A stretch of DNA of 64,000 nt from Lithodes maja (lineage: Eukaryota > Arthropoda > Malacostraca > Decapoda > Lithodidae): NCBI GenBank assembly GCA_037953745.1, contig JBAKBP010013013.1, positions 1 to 64,000 of the forward strand, read 5' to 3'. The position numbers and the translations under genes are program-made. Under the pieces are notes generated by a model. It ran no database searches, was not told the DNA's origin, and was given only the letters and a program-made list of their open reading frames with translations. Positions 38,396 to 51,139 of this stretch are shown piece after piece (the stretch's first letter is position 1; every line of letters starts with the position of its first letter).

Positions 38396-40345
38396 TGAGG
38401 AAAAGATATGCTGAGTATTTTTAATCTTTGCTAAATGCAAGAGATGGAAGAGAAGCAGTGGTTGATGGAGATAGGTTATCCAGGCCACCCAGGTGGCAGG
38501 GAATGAATGTAAGGATTGAGGAAAATGAGGTGAAAGAAGCAGTGAAACAAATGAAAGCGAGAAAAGCAGAAGGTTTGGATGGTATTGCTGTAAAGTGTAT
38601 AAAGAAGGGTGGAGATGTGATAATAGGTTGGTTGGTGAGACTTTTCAATGTGTGCTTTGTGATGTCAAGGGTACCAATAGACTGGAAGAGTGCATGTATT
38701 GTGCCGTTGTACAAGGGGAAGGGAGATCGGCAGGAGTGTTCAAGTTATAGAGGAATTAGTTTATTATCAGTGGTTGGAAAGCTGTATGGCAGGGTGTTGA
38801 TAAGAGAGGATAATAAAATGTACGGAAGTTGCAATAGGAGAAGAACAGTGCGGTTTTAGGAGGGGAAGAGGGTGCGCGGATCAGATGTTTGCAGTAAGAC
38901 AGTTATGCGAGAAGTATTTAGAGAAGCATAAGGAGATATTTTGGGCTTTTATGGATTTGGAAAAAGCGTATGATCATGTGGATTGAAGCAATGTGGAAGG
39001 TGTTAAGGATTTATGAAATTGGAGGAAATTTGTTGGAAAAGAGTTTTTATAAAGGGAGCAGAGCATGTGTTAGAGTAGGAAATGGTTTAAGGTAAAGGTA
39101 GGTTTGCGACAGGGTTGTGTATTGTCACCATGGCTGTTTAATATGTTTATGGATGGTGTGGTGAGGGAGGTGAAAATGAGAACTATGGGAAGAGGATTGG
39201 GTTTAGCAGGAAAGAATGGTAGAGATTGGGAGTTGAATCAGTTGCTGTTCGCTGATAACACAGCGTTGCTGGCGGATTCTGAGGAGAAATTGCAGCGGGT
39301 AGTCGAAGAGTTTGGAGTGGTTTGTGGGAGGAGGAAACTGAAGGTGAACGTCAATAAAAGTAAAATAATGGTGTGTAATAGGGGTGAATCTAGATGTGAG
39401 GCTGGATGGGGAATTATTGGAACAAGTAGAGTGTTTTAAATATTTAGGAGGAACGATAAGCAGGAGTGGAGGTAAAACAGAGAGTGTGTGAAGGAAGGAA
39501 AGTTTTCGGAGCAATGGGAAGTATGTGGAAGACGAGAAATCTCAGAATGAAAGTAAAAAGTGTAATGTATCAAGGAATTGTTGTGCCAACAGTGATGTAT
39601 GGGGCTGAGACATGGGCTCTGAAGAAAAAGGAGAGAAGAAAGCTGGATGTGATGGAGATGAGCTGCTTGAGGAGTATGTGTGGAGTTACTCGTAGAGATG
39701 GATTGAGGAATGAAGAGATACGAAGGAGAGTGGGGCAGCAGGAACATATGTCAGCCAGAGTGCTCAGAAGGGTGCTGAGCTGGTATGGTCATGTTGAACG
39801 AATGGGAGATGAAAGGCTTACAAAGAGAATATATGAGTCAGATACAAGGGGAGATAGAAGGGCAGGAAGACTCCCATTGAGATGGAGAGACTGTGTAAGA
39901 CAAGCTTTGGATGATAGAAAAATTACTATAGATCAGGCAAAGGAAGTAGTAATAAACAGGAATGAATGGAGAATGCTTGTGAATAGTTGAGTGAACACGT
40001 GGTCATTTGGGGGAAGGGGTCGGGCGGGCTTGTGGCTTTGACTCCGCTACATGTCTGCCTGCCGAGATCGGAGCCTCTCCGGGTGGTCGGGGGCCGGGGG
40101 AGTGCTGGAGCGACCTTGGTGACCCTGGTCTCTGGGTATTCTCCTGGGTGACCTGGATGTGTGTGAATTTTGTGTTTTGTCTGTGTTTGTTCGCTGTTTT
40201 GTCTTGTGTTTTGTGTTTTCCTGTTCTTGCTCTGTCTTGAGTCGGCCACCCCCAAGAAAATAAAAATAAATAAAAATAAAATAAAATAAAGGAAAATAAA
40301 ATAAAACAAATAGGAAAAGTGGGGATTGGGCCTGAGCATATAGAT
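38396..40345 (+). pseudogene. RTE-like LINE with 3'UTR and (ATAG)n tail
   Basis: RT blocks in order: VRIEENEVKEAVKQMKARKA, GLDGIAVKCIKKGG, DWKSACIVPLYKGKGDRQ, (frameshift) FWAFMDLEKAYDHVD, LRQGCVLSPWLFNMFMDGVV and LLFADNTALLADS, where Asn replaces the second catalytic Asp. The C-terminus (39466-39990) has LSWYGHVERMGDERLTKRI and GRLPLRWRDCVRQ. At least three frameshifts. The 3'UTR 39991-40345 has TCTTGAGTCGGCCACCCCC, an AAATAAAATA-rich spacer and tail (ATAG)n at 40340. Related to the LINE at 34251 but distinct. Confidence 0.78.
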
Positions 40346-40364
40346 AGATAGATAGCTAGATGTA

Positions 40365-40910
40365 GTAATGTACACCCTATGTGGTGGATTGTGTTCTTTT
40401 ATTTATAAATTATTGTTTTACTTAACCCGGGAACTGCGGGAAGACTTAAGAGTTCCCCCGGCGGACTGCTTAGCAAGCGAGTGCAAGAGAGAGAGAGAGA
40501 ATATCGATCGACTGTGTCTCAGTGGCCTTGGGGGAAATTGGCGGGAAAGCAGGTTGCCTCACCCATACATTATATAACTCGCGGCCTATATCTCCGATTT
40601 TGACCATCCAAACGCTGTTTTCACTCGTTTTATTGTTGTTTCAGGTTAATACCTTTATAATCAACCCATAATAGGCACGTATGGATAAGTATTAATGCTA
40701 TTTATGGTAAAATGAATATTTTAGTGATGGAAACAGCTCAAATACTTCAGCACAGGGGGACGTTTCTAATTACCCCCATGCGCACTTGTTAGGTTAAGTG
40801 TTGTTTCCACATAGCGATTTTGATTAGTTGTTTTGTCGTTTTACTGTGTTCATATAAGTTTTGGTTTGTTTATTTTGCAAGTTTTACATTATAATTGGCT
40901 AAGGCCAGCC
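40365..40910 (+). repeat. family D 3' end, split by MITE B
   Basis: GTAGTAATGTACACCCTATG to TTTTGCAAGTTTTACATTA with a 368-bp insertion at 40426-40793. Compare 29632-29795 for the uninterrupted form. Confidence 0.75.
40426..40793 (-). mobile_element. TTAA MITE B, copy 1
   Basis: 368 bp between TTAA at 40422-40425 and 40794-40797. Ends CCCGGGAACTGCGGG and the inverse of CCTAACAAGTGCGC. Reverse of 41907-42523 but lacking about 250 bp of its interior. A (GA)n run is at 40488-40499. Confidence 0.82.
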
Positions 40911-40973
40911 CTATGAGAGTTTTGTAGTGTAACTCAGTGGTTGGGTTAAACTAATGTACTGTATATATATACA

Positions 40974-43823
40974 CTTTGGCGCTGCCGACTGGGAGGCTCT
41001 TCGGCAGTACTTCTTTGATTTCCCATGGAATGATTTCTGCTTCCATGGCCGAGGACCCTCGGAGAGTGCTGAACGCATTACCGAGGTAATCCTATCGGGC
41101 ATGGAAGCATACATTCCATTCTCTTTCTCTCAGACTAATGCTAAAAAATCTTGGTTTACTCACGCCTGTTCTACTGCTGTCCGCAATAAGGAGGAAGCAT
41201 TCAAACGGTACCGACGCCTTAAAACTCAAGACTCTCATTCTTCATATGTTTCTGCCCGGAATCAAGCCAAATCTGTTCTTCGACTTGCCAAACACTCTTT
41301 CATCAATAATAAATGCACTGAACTATCCAACTCTAGCTCTTCCCAAGCTTTCTGGCATCCAGCCAAAAACCTCTCCAACAATTTCTCTTCCTCGTCTTTC
41401 CCTCCCCTTTCCCACTCTGATGGCTCAACCATCACTTCTTCCTCTGACAAAGCTAAACTCTTCGCTCAAACTTTTGCTAGAAACTCCACCTTGGATGATT
41501 CCGGTGCTATTCCTCCCTCTCCGCCCTCCTCTCTCTTACTTATGCCTAATATCCTAATCTCTTCTAAAGATGTACTTTTTACCCTCTCTGGGCTTAACAC
41601 TAATAAGGCGTACGGTCCGGACGGTGTTCCTCCTGTTGTTCTCAAAAACTGTGCTTCCGTGCTGACTCCCTGCCTAGGCAAACTCTTTCGTCTCTGTCTA
41701 TCCTCTAACGTCTTCCCTTCATGCTGGAAGTTTGCTCACATTCAACCTGTCCCAAAGAAGGGTGACCGCTCTCAACCCTCCAACTATCGTCCAATTGCTC
41801 TTATCTCTTGTCTTTCTAAAGTTTTTGAAACTATTCTTGCTTCCAAATTTCTTAAGCATTTCTCTTCTCATAATCTGCTCTCAGATCGCCAGTATGGCTT
41901 CCTTAACCTCTGAAGTGCGCACGGGGGTAAATGAAAACCTCCCCCTGTGCTGACGTATTTGAGGTTTTTCGTCACTAAAATATTCATTGTACCATTAATA
42001 GCATTAATAATTATCCATATGCGCCTATTATGGGTTGATTATAAAGGTATTAACCTGAAACAACAATAAAACGAGTGAAAACAGCGTTTGGATGGTCAAA
42101 ATCGGAGATATAGCCCGCGAGTTGTATAATCTATGGGTGAGGCAAACTCCTTTCCCGCCAATTTCCCCCAAGGCCACTGAGACACAGTCGATCGATACTC
42201 TCTCTCTCTCTCTTGCACTCGATGGCCATCAGTGATGACAACACCCTGCTTGCAACTCGCTAATGTTAGCACGAAAATATACCTCAGAATAAGGGAATAA
42301 TAGGGAAAATAGGTGATAACTGAGGAATAGGAGGAAAGTGGGGAAGGAGGGGAGGTAGAGGACTGAGATTTTGCATGGCCCAGGGGCCAAAAAAAAAAAA
42401 AAAAAAATAAAATAATTTTTTTTTTTTTCGATGTAAAAAGTTGATTTTTAGTTTTACTTACTCCAGAGAGTCTTCCCGCAGTCCGCCGGCCGAACTCTAA
42501 AGAGTCTTCCCGCAGTTCCCGGGTTAAGGGTCGCTCTACTGGTGATCTTCTTTCATATCTTACTAACTCTTGGTCATCCTCCTTTCGGGACTTCGGTGAG
42601 ACTTTTTCTATTGCACTAGACATATCGAAAGCCTTCGATAGAGTCTGGCATAAATCTTTAATTTCTAAACTACCCTCCTTCGGTTTCTATCCCTCCATCT
42701 GTGCCTTTGTCTCTAATTTCCTTTCCGGCAGTTCCATAGCCGCGGTTGTGGACGGCCATTGTTCACTTCCTCACCCTATAAACTCCGGTGTTCCTCAGGG
42801 CTCTGTCCTATCTCCTATTCTCTTTCTAATTTTTATAAATGATCTCCTTAACTGTACCTTAATTCCCATCCATTCATACGCAGACGACTCAACCTTACAC
42901 TACTCCATTAGTTTTTCAGAACGCCCCAGCCAGCAATCTCTCAACAACAAACGTAATGAAGCCATAGAACTCTTAAATTCTGATCTAAATACAATTTCCA
43001 ATTGGGGCAGAGAAAACCTTGTTAACTTTAATGCTTCCAAAACCCAATTTCTCCATCTATCTACCCGTCAGGATCTCCCAGCGGACTATCCCTTATTCTT
43101 CAACAATACAAAAATCAACCCTTCATCTTCTCTCAATATTCTTGGTGTCTCTTTTTCTTCTGCTCTCATTTGGAAGGACCATATTACCAGTCTTGCTAAG
43201 GCAGCCTCCCAGAAGCTGGGTGTGCTCAACCGCCTTAGGGGGTTCTTTTCCCCTGCACAGCTTCTTGCTCTGTACAGGGGCATAGTGCGCCCTTGTATTG
43301 AGTATTGTTCACATGTGTGGGGAGGTTCCTCTCACACCGCTCTCCTAGACAAAGTTGAAAGGAAGGGCTTTCGTATCATTAACTCCCGTCCACTCACCAA
43401 CTCTCTGCAATCTCTCTCTCTCCGCCGCAATGTTGCATCTCTCTCGCTATTCTATCGCTACTATAATAATCAGTGTTCCTCAGAGCTATCCCAGTGCATA
43501 CCACCTCCTTTACGTAGGGCACGTGGTACCCGTCTTGCAACTCAATCCCACCCCTACTCTGTGCAACTCTCCAACCCAAGAGTGAAACGTTACTCTCAAA
43601 CTTTCTTCTACTCAACAGCTGAGCTCTGGAACTCTCTCCCAGAATCAGTCTTTCCCTCTTCCTATGACTTAAATTGCTTCAAACTCCGTGTGTCCAGGCA
43701 TTTTGGCTCGAACGTCCCTTGATTTTGGCCCTGTCACTCTTTCAACTATGGGGGAGGCACTCGCTATAGGCAGTTATGCCTTTTGCCTCCCTCAATCACA
43801 TAGAAAAAAAAAAAAAAAAAAAA
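40974..43823 (+). pseudogene. Jockey-type LINE, RT frame intact except for a MITE
   Basis: Linker (DWEALRQYFFDFPWNDFCF, KRYRRLKTQDSHSSYVSARN), then RT: LNTNKAYGPDGVPPVVLK, FAHIQPVPKKGDRSQPSNYR, DRQYGFL | KGRSTGDLL, IALDISKAFDRVWHKSL, NSGVPQGSVLSPILFLIFIN and HSYADDSTLHYS, then thumb and C-terminus WNSLPESVFPSSYDLNCF, stop at 43720-43722. The 3'UTR ends in poly-A (43806-43823). The frame before (codon CTT, 41902) and after (AAG, 42526) MITE B match, so apart from the insertion the RT is uninterrupted. 5'-truncated before the endonuclease. Jockey-clade by sequence pattern and poly-A; no RNase H. Confidence 0.87.
41907..42523 (+). mobile_element. TTAA MITE B, copy 2, inside Jockey RT
   Basis: 617 bp, TTAA at 41903-41906 and 42524-42527. 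Left end CCTCTGAAGTGCG, right end inverse CCCGGGAACTGCG, 9 of 13 matching. Contains (TC)n at 42200-42215, an A19 run and a T13 run at 42390-42429, and twin GAGTCTTCCCGCAGT motifs near 42465 and 42502. No ORF resembling a transposase: non-autonomous piggyBac-type. Confidence 0.85.
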
Positions 43824-43904
43824 ATATATAAAAGTAAAAAATGTCTTTAAAGTGTTTGTGTATGTATGACTACTAGAGATCCATCTTTTCTCAACCCTGT
43901 CTTG

Positions 43905-44115
43905 TGTGAAACAGTTTTTTTTGGACCCTCCCAGCGTAACATTAGTTTGGGGAATTTAAGACGTTTCACCTTATTAGTTTGGCGATTATAAGACGGCCGC
44001 TCTACCTCATTTCTGTGCGAGCGATAGTGAGCCTGTAATTTAGGCAAAACGGGACATTCTTCTATCCAAATATGTAGGCCTACTAAATTAGCTTGAAGGA
44101 GGTCTTGTGGCATTT
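43905..44115 (+). repeat. decayed copy of TTAA MITE C
   Basis: AAACAGTTTTTTTTGGACCC, ATTATAAGACG, GCGAGCGATAGTGAGCCTG and GGAGGTCTTGTGG parallel 26820-27110 in order. Ends lost. Confidence 0.55.
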
Positions 44116-46016
44116 ATTAGTTGAAGGCAACCTTGGGAAGTATTTTATTAGTTTAGGATGCAAGCTAAAATTGCATTGCTTACAAATGGCCAAAACAATC
44201 AGAATCTTCAATAATAATTACTATAAGCATTATAATACTGTATCATATTAACCCCCAAGATGTCGCACCAGATAGTGTTAAACTGCATGAAATCACCTAA
44301 TGATAGCCTAAGTCAGATGTGAAACTACATTTTAGGTACATCTGATTTTTCAAAAAATGTAGTCCGGAATCTGTCGATGGCCAATGTAATACAGGTTACT
44401 GATGACTATAAGCTTTAATGTTATTTATTTTATTTTGTTAATGGAACATTTTAAAGTTAATGTGAGCGCTCGTGAATCCACTTGGAGAATTGGCGCTCGA
44501 ACAAATAAAATACCAGCATATTATTATTTATTATTATTACTATCCGATGCCCTAATTTACGATATTATTATAGGTTTTTACCTGTTTGGGTTTGGGTTTT
44601 GGCTGTTCCCAGAACACATGCCTATTTACTCCATTAATTTTAGGGTTCGCTATACGATTTTCTATTTAAGATGGGGTTTTCAGGAACGTAACCCAATTGT
44701 AAATCGAGGGAGACCCTGTACAGTAGTGTGGAAATTTACAGCCTGTTTGCTCCAGTTCTCCCTGAGTTTGAAGAGGCTAGGGGCAACAATATCTAGACTC
44801 GGTATAATGTATAGACTAGAGTTAGTAATCAGAAACACATAAAGGAAAGAAACACACACATCATCACTCCACTAAAATATATATTCCAGAATTTCCAACA
44901 CCTACAGAAATAATTTTACATTATATATTTTACATAAAACATTTACAACTCTGTAGAATATACTGTAATTCCAAACATACCACAATAAACTATGCAGCTT
45001 GCTAAATTGTCTCATTGACCCTTCCGATCAGACACTGCCAACTTTTGTTTTGTTCCCGCTACCTCCAGGTGATCTTATTCAGCTTAAGAAGAATCTGTAG
45101 GAGGGTTTATTGAAATACAGTAATCCCTCATTTAGTCAAAATCAATTATCTGAAAAATAATGTTAGTCAAAATTGTTCATATACAATAAATTGTTGTCAT
45201 TTGAATATCTCAGTCAGTGTTTTAAATTATCAATGAACTATTCTTGAGGGCTTGAAGTATGTAGCTATGAAATTGATGGCAGCACAGGATGAAAACTATA
45301 TTCTGTGCTGTAACTAACAATATTAGATTATACTTGGGATAATTTATATATACAGTATAGCCCTATCCAAAGGATAAATAATTTATACATAAAATTGCAC
45401 TAATCCAAGTCTTCAAAATTCCCAACCATTTTTCATATGGTATAATTATAAGGTTACTGTTATCCTTTCTAAGCCAAATCAAATCATCTACAAGTAGCAT
45501 TCTTAAAGTCAAGAAGCCGTCGTTCGATCAAACGGGTTAATGTTGTATTGGCATGCAGATTTGAAGCCATCCATTAAATTATCACAACACAGTCTTCAAG
45601 AACGGTCATGTTGAAATTGATGTACAGTCAGTAAAGAAAGTTCCCTCACCCTTCTTGCCATCTATGATCCCTGTGAGCACAATATTTAAATATAGGAATC
45701 TAATTTAATATTTAAAAGTCCAGTTTACTGCATTTAATTAGGTATTTATACATAAACACTTATGTTAAAGTAAAAGAATACAATAATATTGGTACAGTAA
45801 TGTTAGGCAGTATTTTATACCTGTTGTATGGAGAGCCAACTATATATTTAAAATGTTCAAATACAGATAACTAACCTTTTTGATACAGGTATACCTTTCA
45901 CTTCTTTTATCATTTAGCATGTCATTAATCTAAGTGCATCATATTGTCTCATTTATTGGCTTACTGTTTATAAGGATCATAAATGGACAAGACTGACAGA
46001 AATTACCTACTCAATT
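44116..46016. other. AT-rich intergenic
   Basis: No gene supported. CAGTAATCCCTCATTTAGTC at 45118-45137 resembles the left end of pogo/Tigger-type elements, but no matching right end is present. A diffuse old repeat (CTTATTCAGCTTAAGAAG, 45074-45091) recurs at 51966 and 47645. Confidence 0.4.
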
Positions 46017-46420
46017 GTGTAGGGCGTCCAAAAAGTCCGGACCCATGGGGAAACGGATTTTAATTCTTTCAATCAGATGACGCCAATTCTTGTTATATTC
46101 TATAGCAGCGACTGACAGTGTCTACCAGATCCACTGTGGCCGTGTGTGTCGGGGTGTAACATGGAGGGTAGTTGGGCCTCAAAGAACGTCATTTCAGTTC
46201 TCTGAGTTATCAGTGCCCAATTTCTTATTGTTTTTTTTTTTTTGGGGGGGGGGAGGGGGGGATTAAGGAGTTTATCCATTAACCATCTAACTTGGGCAGG
46301 TGTTGCTTAAGTTGAATAAAATTATATGGATATGGCTAGAATATAAAAAGTGTCATCTGATTGAATGAGTTACGTTAAATATTTAAAACGACGCACTGCA
46401 TCGAGTTCCTGTTTTTTTTT
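46017..46420. mobile_element. mariner-like MITE remnant
   Basis: Starts TGTAGGGCGTCCAAAAAGTC, a typical mariner-type end. Inner arms TTCAATCAGATGACGCCA and the inverse of TTCAATCAGATGACACTT pair (46068 and 46372), as does the following TATATTCTA block. The right outer end is diverged. It contains a T/G homopolymer tract at 46230-46261. Confidence 0.45.
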
Positions 46421-46599
46421 TTTTTTTTTATTCAACCCCCAAAATAGAAATACCAGATGAACAAATAATTAGAGGATTCGATCAAGTTCAAGGCTAGTAA
46501 TTATGTCCTAGAATGCACATTAACAAATTCAAATAACATTATAGTTTTCATATTTAGGGTATAGACACTTGTGCACTAGGTCCAGACTTACGGGAAATC
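46421..46599. other. intergenic
   Basis: Nothing recognised. Confidence 0.3.
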
Positions 46600-46897
46600 C
46601 TGTTGTCTGTGTCGATTGAATGTGAAGAACTCTGAAACTCCACAAAGTCAGTCAACTTGAAAGTCACTACGATTTCCAGAACCAAGTCATATTGGGGGCG
46701 GGAGGCTAGGAATCCTCCTCCGCTTGTAGACTTTACCTACTTGACGAGACAGATAAAGGGGCGAGGGAACGCGAAAGTGGTCCCGGCCCCAAAGAATTTG
46801 AACTTTAAATATTGTTTCTGTTCGGCCTCTGTCTTGAGTCGGCCATCCCCAGCTATGGGGTATGTGCCTGAGTATATACATACATACATACATACAA
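46600..46897 (+). repeat. LINE 3'UTR family copy with (ATAC)n tail
   Basis: CTGTCTTGAGTCGGCC and ATCCCCAGCTATGGGG, then GTGCCTGAGTATATACATAC repeated as (ATAC)n at 46876-46895. Matches the end of the RTE-like LINE at 40230-40345 without its A-rich spacer; left limit approximate. Confidence 0.6.
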
Positions 46898-48144
46898 ACA
46901 AGTCAGATTACAAAGGAAAGCAAGCAGCAACAGATCTACTGTGCTTTAGCACTATGAATCTCCCGAGTCATATTTGGACCAGAGCATTCCTGCTACGGCT
47001 TTTTATGAGTGCAGGAATGCAGTAGATAGTAATAATAATAATAATAATAATAAGCATGTTACTTATTTCTCATAAGCGCCAATTTTTCCGAAGAATTCAC
47101 TAGCGCTCGGAGAGAAAGAAAAAAGAACAAAATCAATGCATTAAATTATGAAAAACCATGTATCCTCCTTCATTCACTGTCCCCCCCTTCACTCACTCAA
47201 CCCCACAATTTGCCGGAGGATAACAGGTTTTTCACAATACGTAGACGGAGGTCTTTTTAAAAATGCATCAAAAGAAGGCTTATATACAACACACATTTAA
47301 CAATCACTAGCAGTGGCAAAATAGCCTAAACTCTATAGCCATCTGTCATGACACCTCTCTCAAGATCATAGCTTCTCTCAAAGAGAAAAGTCTTAAGTTG
47401 TCTCTTGAAGCATTCAACAGAACTCAGTTGTCTCATGGACAGCGGCAACCTGTTTTACAACCTCGGAGCCATGTAGGAGAATGACCTCTCAAAGAAAGAA
47501 GACTGCTGGAAAGTAGTATGTATATATGCATTAAGATTATAAGGGAGTTGAGTTGCCTGGCTTGGTGGAGTTGGTTAATGCTTTCAATTAGATTACACCA
47601 TTGTTTTTATTATAAAGTTTTATGTCTACCTCCAGATAAATTTGTCCAGTTTACGAAGGACCTCTAGGAATCAAATGAGTAAAAATTAACTTACATTGTA
47701 AACAAAAATATAGGTTTAAAGAAGGTTTGAGAAGGGTAATAATAATAATAATAATAATAATAATTTGTTCTTGAAAGAATATTGTTAGTTGCCATTTTAA
47801 TGTAAACGTACAAAGGTACGTTAAATAATAAAAGGTAAATCACTATCAATATCTCCAACTTAATTTATTTATTTATTGTACCCTTCATTTTGACAGTGTA
47901 CTGAACCCTGTTACTCCAAAAGGTCACTCATAAGCTGAATAAAATAGTTTGCAGGTAGCCAGAATAATGCTCGATTTGGTGCCATCTGCTTGAAAGGGTA
48001 AATTACAGTTGATCAGTACAAAATATGTAGCGTAGTAAGTTTATAATGTTAAAGGCCCACTTCATTATACACTTGTAACATTAAACATGCACTTATGTAA
48101 GCTATACTCGGTTCATCTTAACTTGGCAGCCAATTCTCATCCCC
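46898..48144. other. AT-rich intergenic with (TAA)n microsatellites
   Basis: (TAA)n at 47027-47052 and 47738-47763. No gene supported. Confidence 0.45.
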
Positions 48145-48146
48145 TA

Positions 48147-48340
48147 TAGGTAGTGCCAACGAACTTGACAATAATCTTGACCCCTTGACTTCTTATAACT
48201 CAAAATAAATGAAAGCAATTGGGCTGAAATTCCTATAATTTGGGAAGAGTTCACCAGGTAATAGGTATGGATATTTACAGCTTTTGAGTTATGAAGAGGT
48301 CAGGGGTCAAGCTTTTTGTCAAGTTCATTGTCACTACCTA
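48147..48340. mobile_element. foldback MITE with TA duplication
   Basis: About 60-bp inverted arms: left TAGGTAGTGCCAACGAACTT, right inverse TAGGTAGTGACAATGAACTT, continuing GACAA...CTTGACCCC...CATAACTCAAAA. Flanked by TA on both sides (48145-48146, 48341-48342), as in Tc1/mariner-type insertion. 194 bp, noncoding. Confidence 0.8.
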
Positions 48341-48342
48341 TA

Positions 48343-49690
48343 CTGTAGTACTATATGATATATAGTAAATGAAAGCGATTGCTGTTGTTGTTAAGGTGTG
48401 GAGAAACTGGAGAAATTGAATAACTGTAGAGCTACCATATCTCCAAAAGTGAAAACAAAATGCATTGATAGTAATAGTAACTGTGGGGAGAAATATAGTA
48501 GGCCTTATGAGTTGCCAAGATCGAACTGACTACAGCCCTTTGATTTTCTGTGATCCGTGCTCAAAGTTCCAAAACGTTATTCTTAGGGAATGATTCCGAA
48601 AACATACAAATCGGTACCATCCATAGGGGTAAAATTTTAAGCAAAATCTTCAATAAATGGCCAATAATTGATGTGGAAACTTATTGACCAGGGTTATTGC
48701 ATCAAAATTACATCTCCATGACAGTAAGAAAAATTTCTTATAGATTATACAGGTAATTGTCTAATCCTTCGGGCCAGCCATGTGGGAGTTCTTTTGGGGA
48801 ACTCAGTAGTTGTCATAAACTTTTATATGATGATCGTTGTCAGAATGTCAAACCAGGACTATTTGGTTTAGGACTGGCTTGAATTGCAAAAGGCCTTATG
48901 CAATAATTTTGTAAATATAGACTATTATCTAGAGTCAAGGAATAGACCACATAAGTGAGAAATAATTTTATTGTTTAAGCGTATTGTATCAAGATGAACT
49001 GCAAATATATTTTTGTACATGTTTAAATTATATATCAGTGAGAATAATATCTATTAGCATTCAAGATTCATAATACTGTATTTACTAAGAAGTTCATACA
49101 CTACACTTCTCATTGTAATGCAAACATAGCCATATAATTGAGAAGTACCATACAGCTGTTTATTATAATTTGATCTTTTGAGTATAGTGATGCTTATCTT
49201 ATTATTCTGGCTATTGTTAGAGGACTTTTTCAGTTTAGGAAGTACTTCTGGTAGTCAAAGTGTTCAAACAGTTTTTACCTAACTGGGCCTGGCTACTCAA
49301 AGATGCCATAAGTTACAGCAAGGTGAGAGGCATGACTATTTAAATTAACAACTTATTCCTTTCTTATGACTTCAAAACTTCCCTTTATTCAGGAAATGTG
49401 GGCTACCATAAGTTATAATATCCAGTCATGACGTCTTATTTTTAAGTATTAATGGCACAAGAATTACGATGTCAACATTTAGGATACAACGATCAAAGGG
49501 TAATTTATTGTTGTAAAGTTTTTGAGACCCTGGTCCAGATTTCCAGAGGGCCAACCTAGGGGGTATTACATAAGATATTTTATTGGCGAATTTGGATGGC
49601 CAACAATTGTCCGGCAACTTATCTATGACCTTATGGTAAATTTTGAAACTAGATTGAATTGGTTTTGTGTTTTTTTTTATTTAATATTTT
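48343..49690. other. AT-rich intergenic
   Basis: Includes the dispersed repeat at 48587-48720 shared with 22425-22560. Nothing else recognised. Confidence 0.4.
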
Positions 49691-50135
49691 TGTTTTGTTA
49701 AATCTTCGATGCGTATTTCCACACAGTAGATTATATACAAACAAGTTTAAATACCGCTCGATCCACAGAGAGCGTGGTTTCAGTCCTTTTTACTGTAGTA
49801 CAGTACAATATAAACTTGCCACAACACAGCCCCATCATGTCATCACAGTGGCCGATGTTGGTATAGCGCTAACAGTGTCCCAGCAAGACTCAACAAAGTC
49901 CCCCGTGAAGCACTTGCACCTGGAAAATCTGTACCACACCAGCCTTAACCGTGCTACAATTAGGCAGTAACAAAATATCACCGTAACTGCCACAGAGGCT
50001 GATTTCACCACCAAAGTGGCGGGCGTTTGGGTCGCTGAATCTCTACGCCAGTGATTTTTGATAAGTTCTTTTGTCTATATATTGTGCAGTTACTTTTTGG
50101 TTTGTTTGTTTTGCAAGTTTTACATTTTAATAGAT
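49691..50135 (+). repeat. family D-associated repeat
   Basis: CGTATTTCCACACAGTAGAT, then the segment shared with 30430-30590, then GCAAGTTTTACATTTTAATA at the end. Same modules as 30200-30600 in a different order, suggesting a composite mobile family. Confidence 0.5.
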
Positions 50136-50304
50136 GAATTTAGTTGACCTAATTCTTATGATTTTGTACATAAGCTGGCAGACCTGAATTGCCGATAAAT
50201 TTTAAAGGAAAATTCACTTGCATGATACCAGCTTAAGCTGATTAAATTCCTCCAATGTTTGCTAGAAGTGAAGTAAAATGACACCATCATATAGAAGAGG
50301 TTAA

Positions 50305-50397
50305 CCCCTTCAGTACAAAGATACCTTCCTTCTTATTATCCTGGCTATCATTAAACAATTTTATCAATTTGAGAAAGCATGAATGAGGTACAAAGGG
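50305..50397. mobile_element. 93-bp TTAA mini-element
   Basis: TTAA at 50301-50304 and 50398-50401; ends CCCCTTCAGTACAAAG and the inverse of CCCTTTGTACC. Same style as 26709-26800. Confidence 0.5.
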
Positions 50398-50401
50398 TTA
50401 A

Positions 50402-51106
50402 TTGAGTTTTTCATTACGAGTACAGGTCAAAGGATGAGTTGAGTTTTTAGTTAGTTACTTTTTGCCAATCCAATTATTAAAAGTCCTCCCAAGAGTTAAT
50501 ACAATTGCCTTATGTTAGCCAGAAGCAAATTAAAATGCCAGCACAGTATGAAGAGTTTAAATGCACTGCTTGCTGTGCCGATCTAGACTTCCAATCAGCT
50601 GAGCCAAATATACTGCTCAGAAGTAGTCGGCACATCAGCTAAGCCGATTATCACACACAGCTTAACTTCCACTGAGGAGTACAGTACATAGTACAAGCTC
50701 TCCTTATGTAAAGGCCCACTGAAACTGACTAACTGACTTTGCAATTTTCACATTGTTGTAAGTAGTTTCAAACAATTTCAAGTATTTATACTGGTAAATG
50801 TCTGTTCTTGCTGGGTGGCACCCATTATGGGGTTTAAGTAAGGGCTACTACCCTAACAGTGGTTCTGCAGAGTCCCACTGTTAGCCACACTGTCCCAAAG
50901 TACCCACAAGTGTTAAAGTGGTGCTGGGGCCAGGTGTTCCCAAATAACTGTTTTATTCCAGTTGGGGAGTCCCCGCTTCTTACGCTAGCTAGAGTGCCAC
51001 CTCTAGGTGACCAAGGCTCACGCTTGCAAGTATGTCCGTCTGTCGTGTATGCATGCATCTAAGCCATTTAAAATCAATTATTTATTTATTTACTTATTAT
51101 TTTTTT
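50402..51106. other. intergenic with a perfect hairpin
   Basis: CTAACAGTGG (50853-50862) pairs perfectly with CCACTGTTAG (50875-50884) around a 12-nt loop. The surrounding 50815-51060 is richer in GC than its neighbours but shows no convincing ORF. Confidence 0.4.
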
Positions 51107-51139
51107 GGGGGTGGGGGTGGGGGGGGGGGGGGGCGGGGG
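51107..51139 (+). repeat. G-rich tract
   Basis: 33 nt almost all G, broken by two T and one C, directly after a T run. It can form a G-quadruplex. Confidence 0.85.

Noticed and set aside
45118..45200. Pogo/Tigger-type element from CAGTAATCCCTC
   Set aside because: Only a left-end match; no right end or TA duplication found.
50834..51062. Overlapping ORFs on both strands near a GC-richer patch
   Set aside because: Neither has a recognisable domain; the hairpin at 50853-50884 lies within. Left as intergenic.
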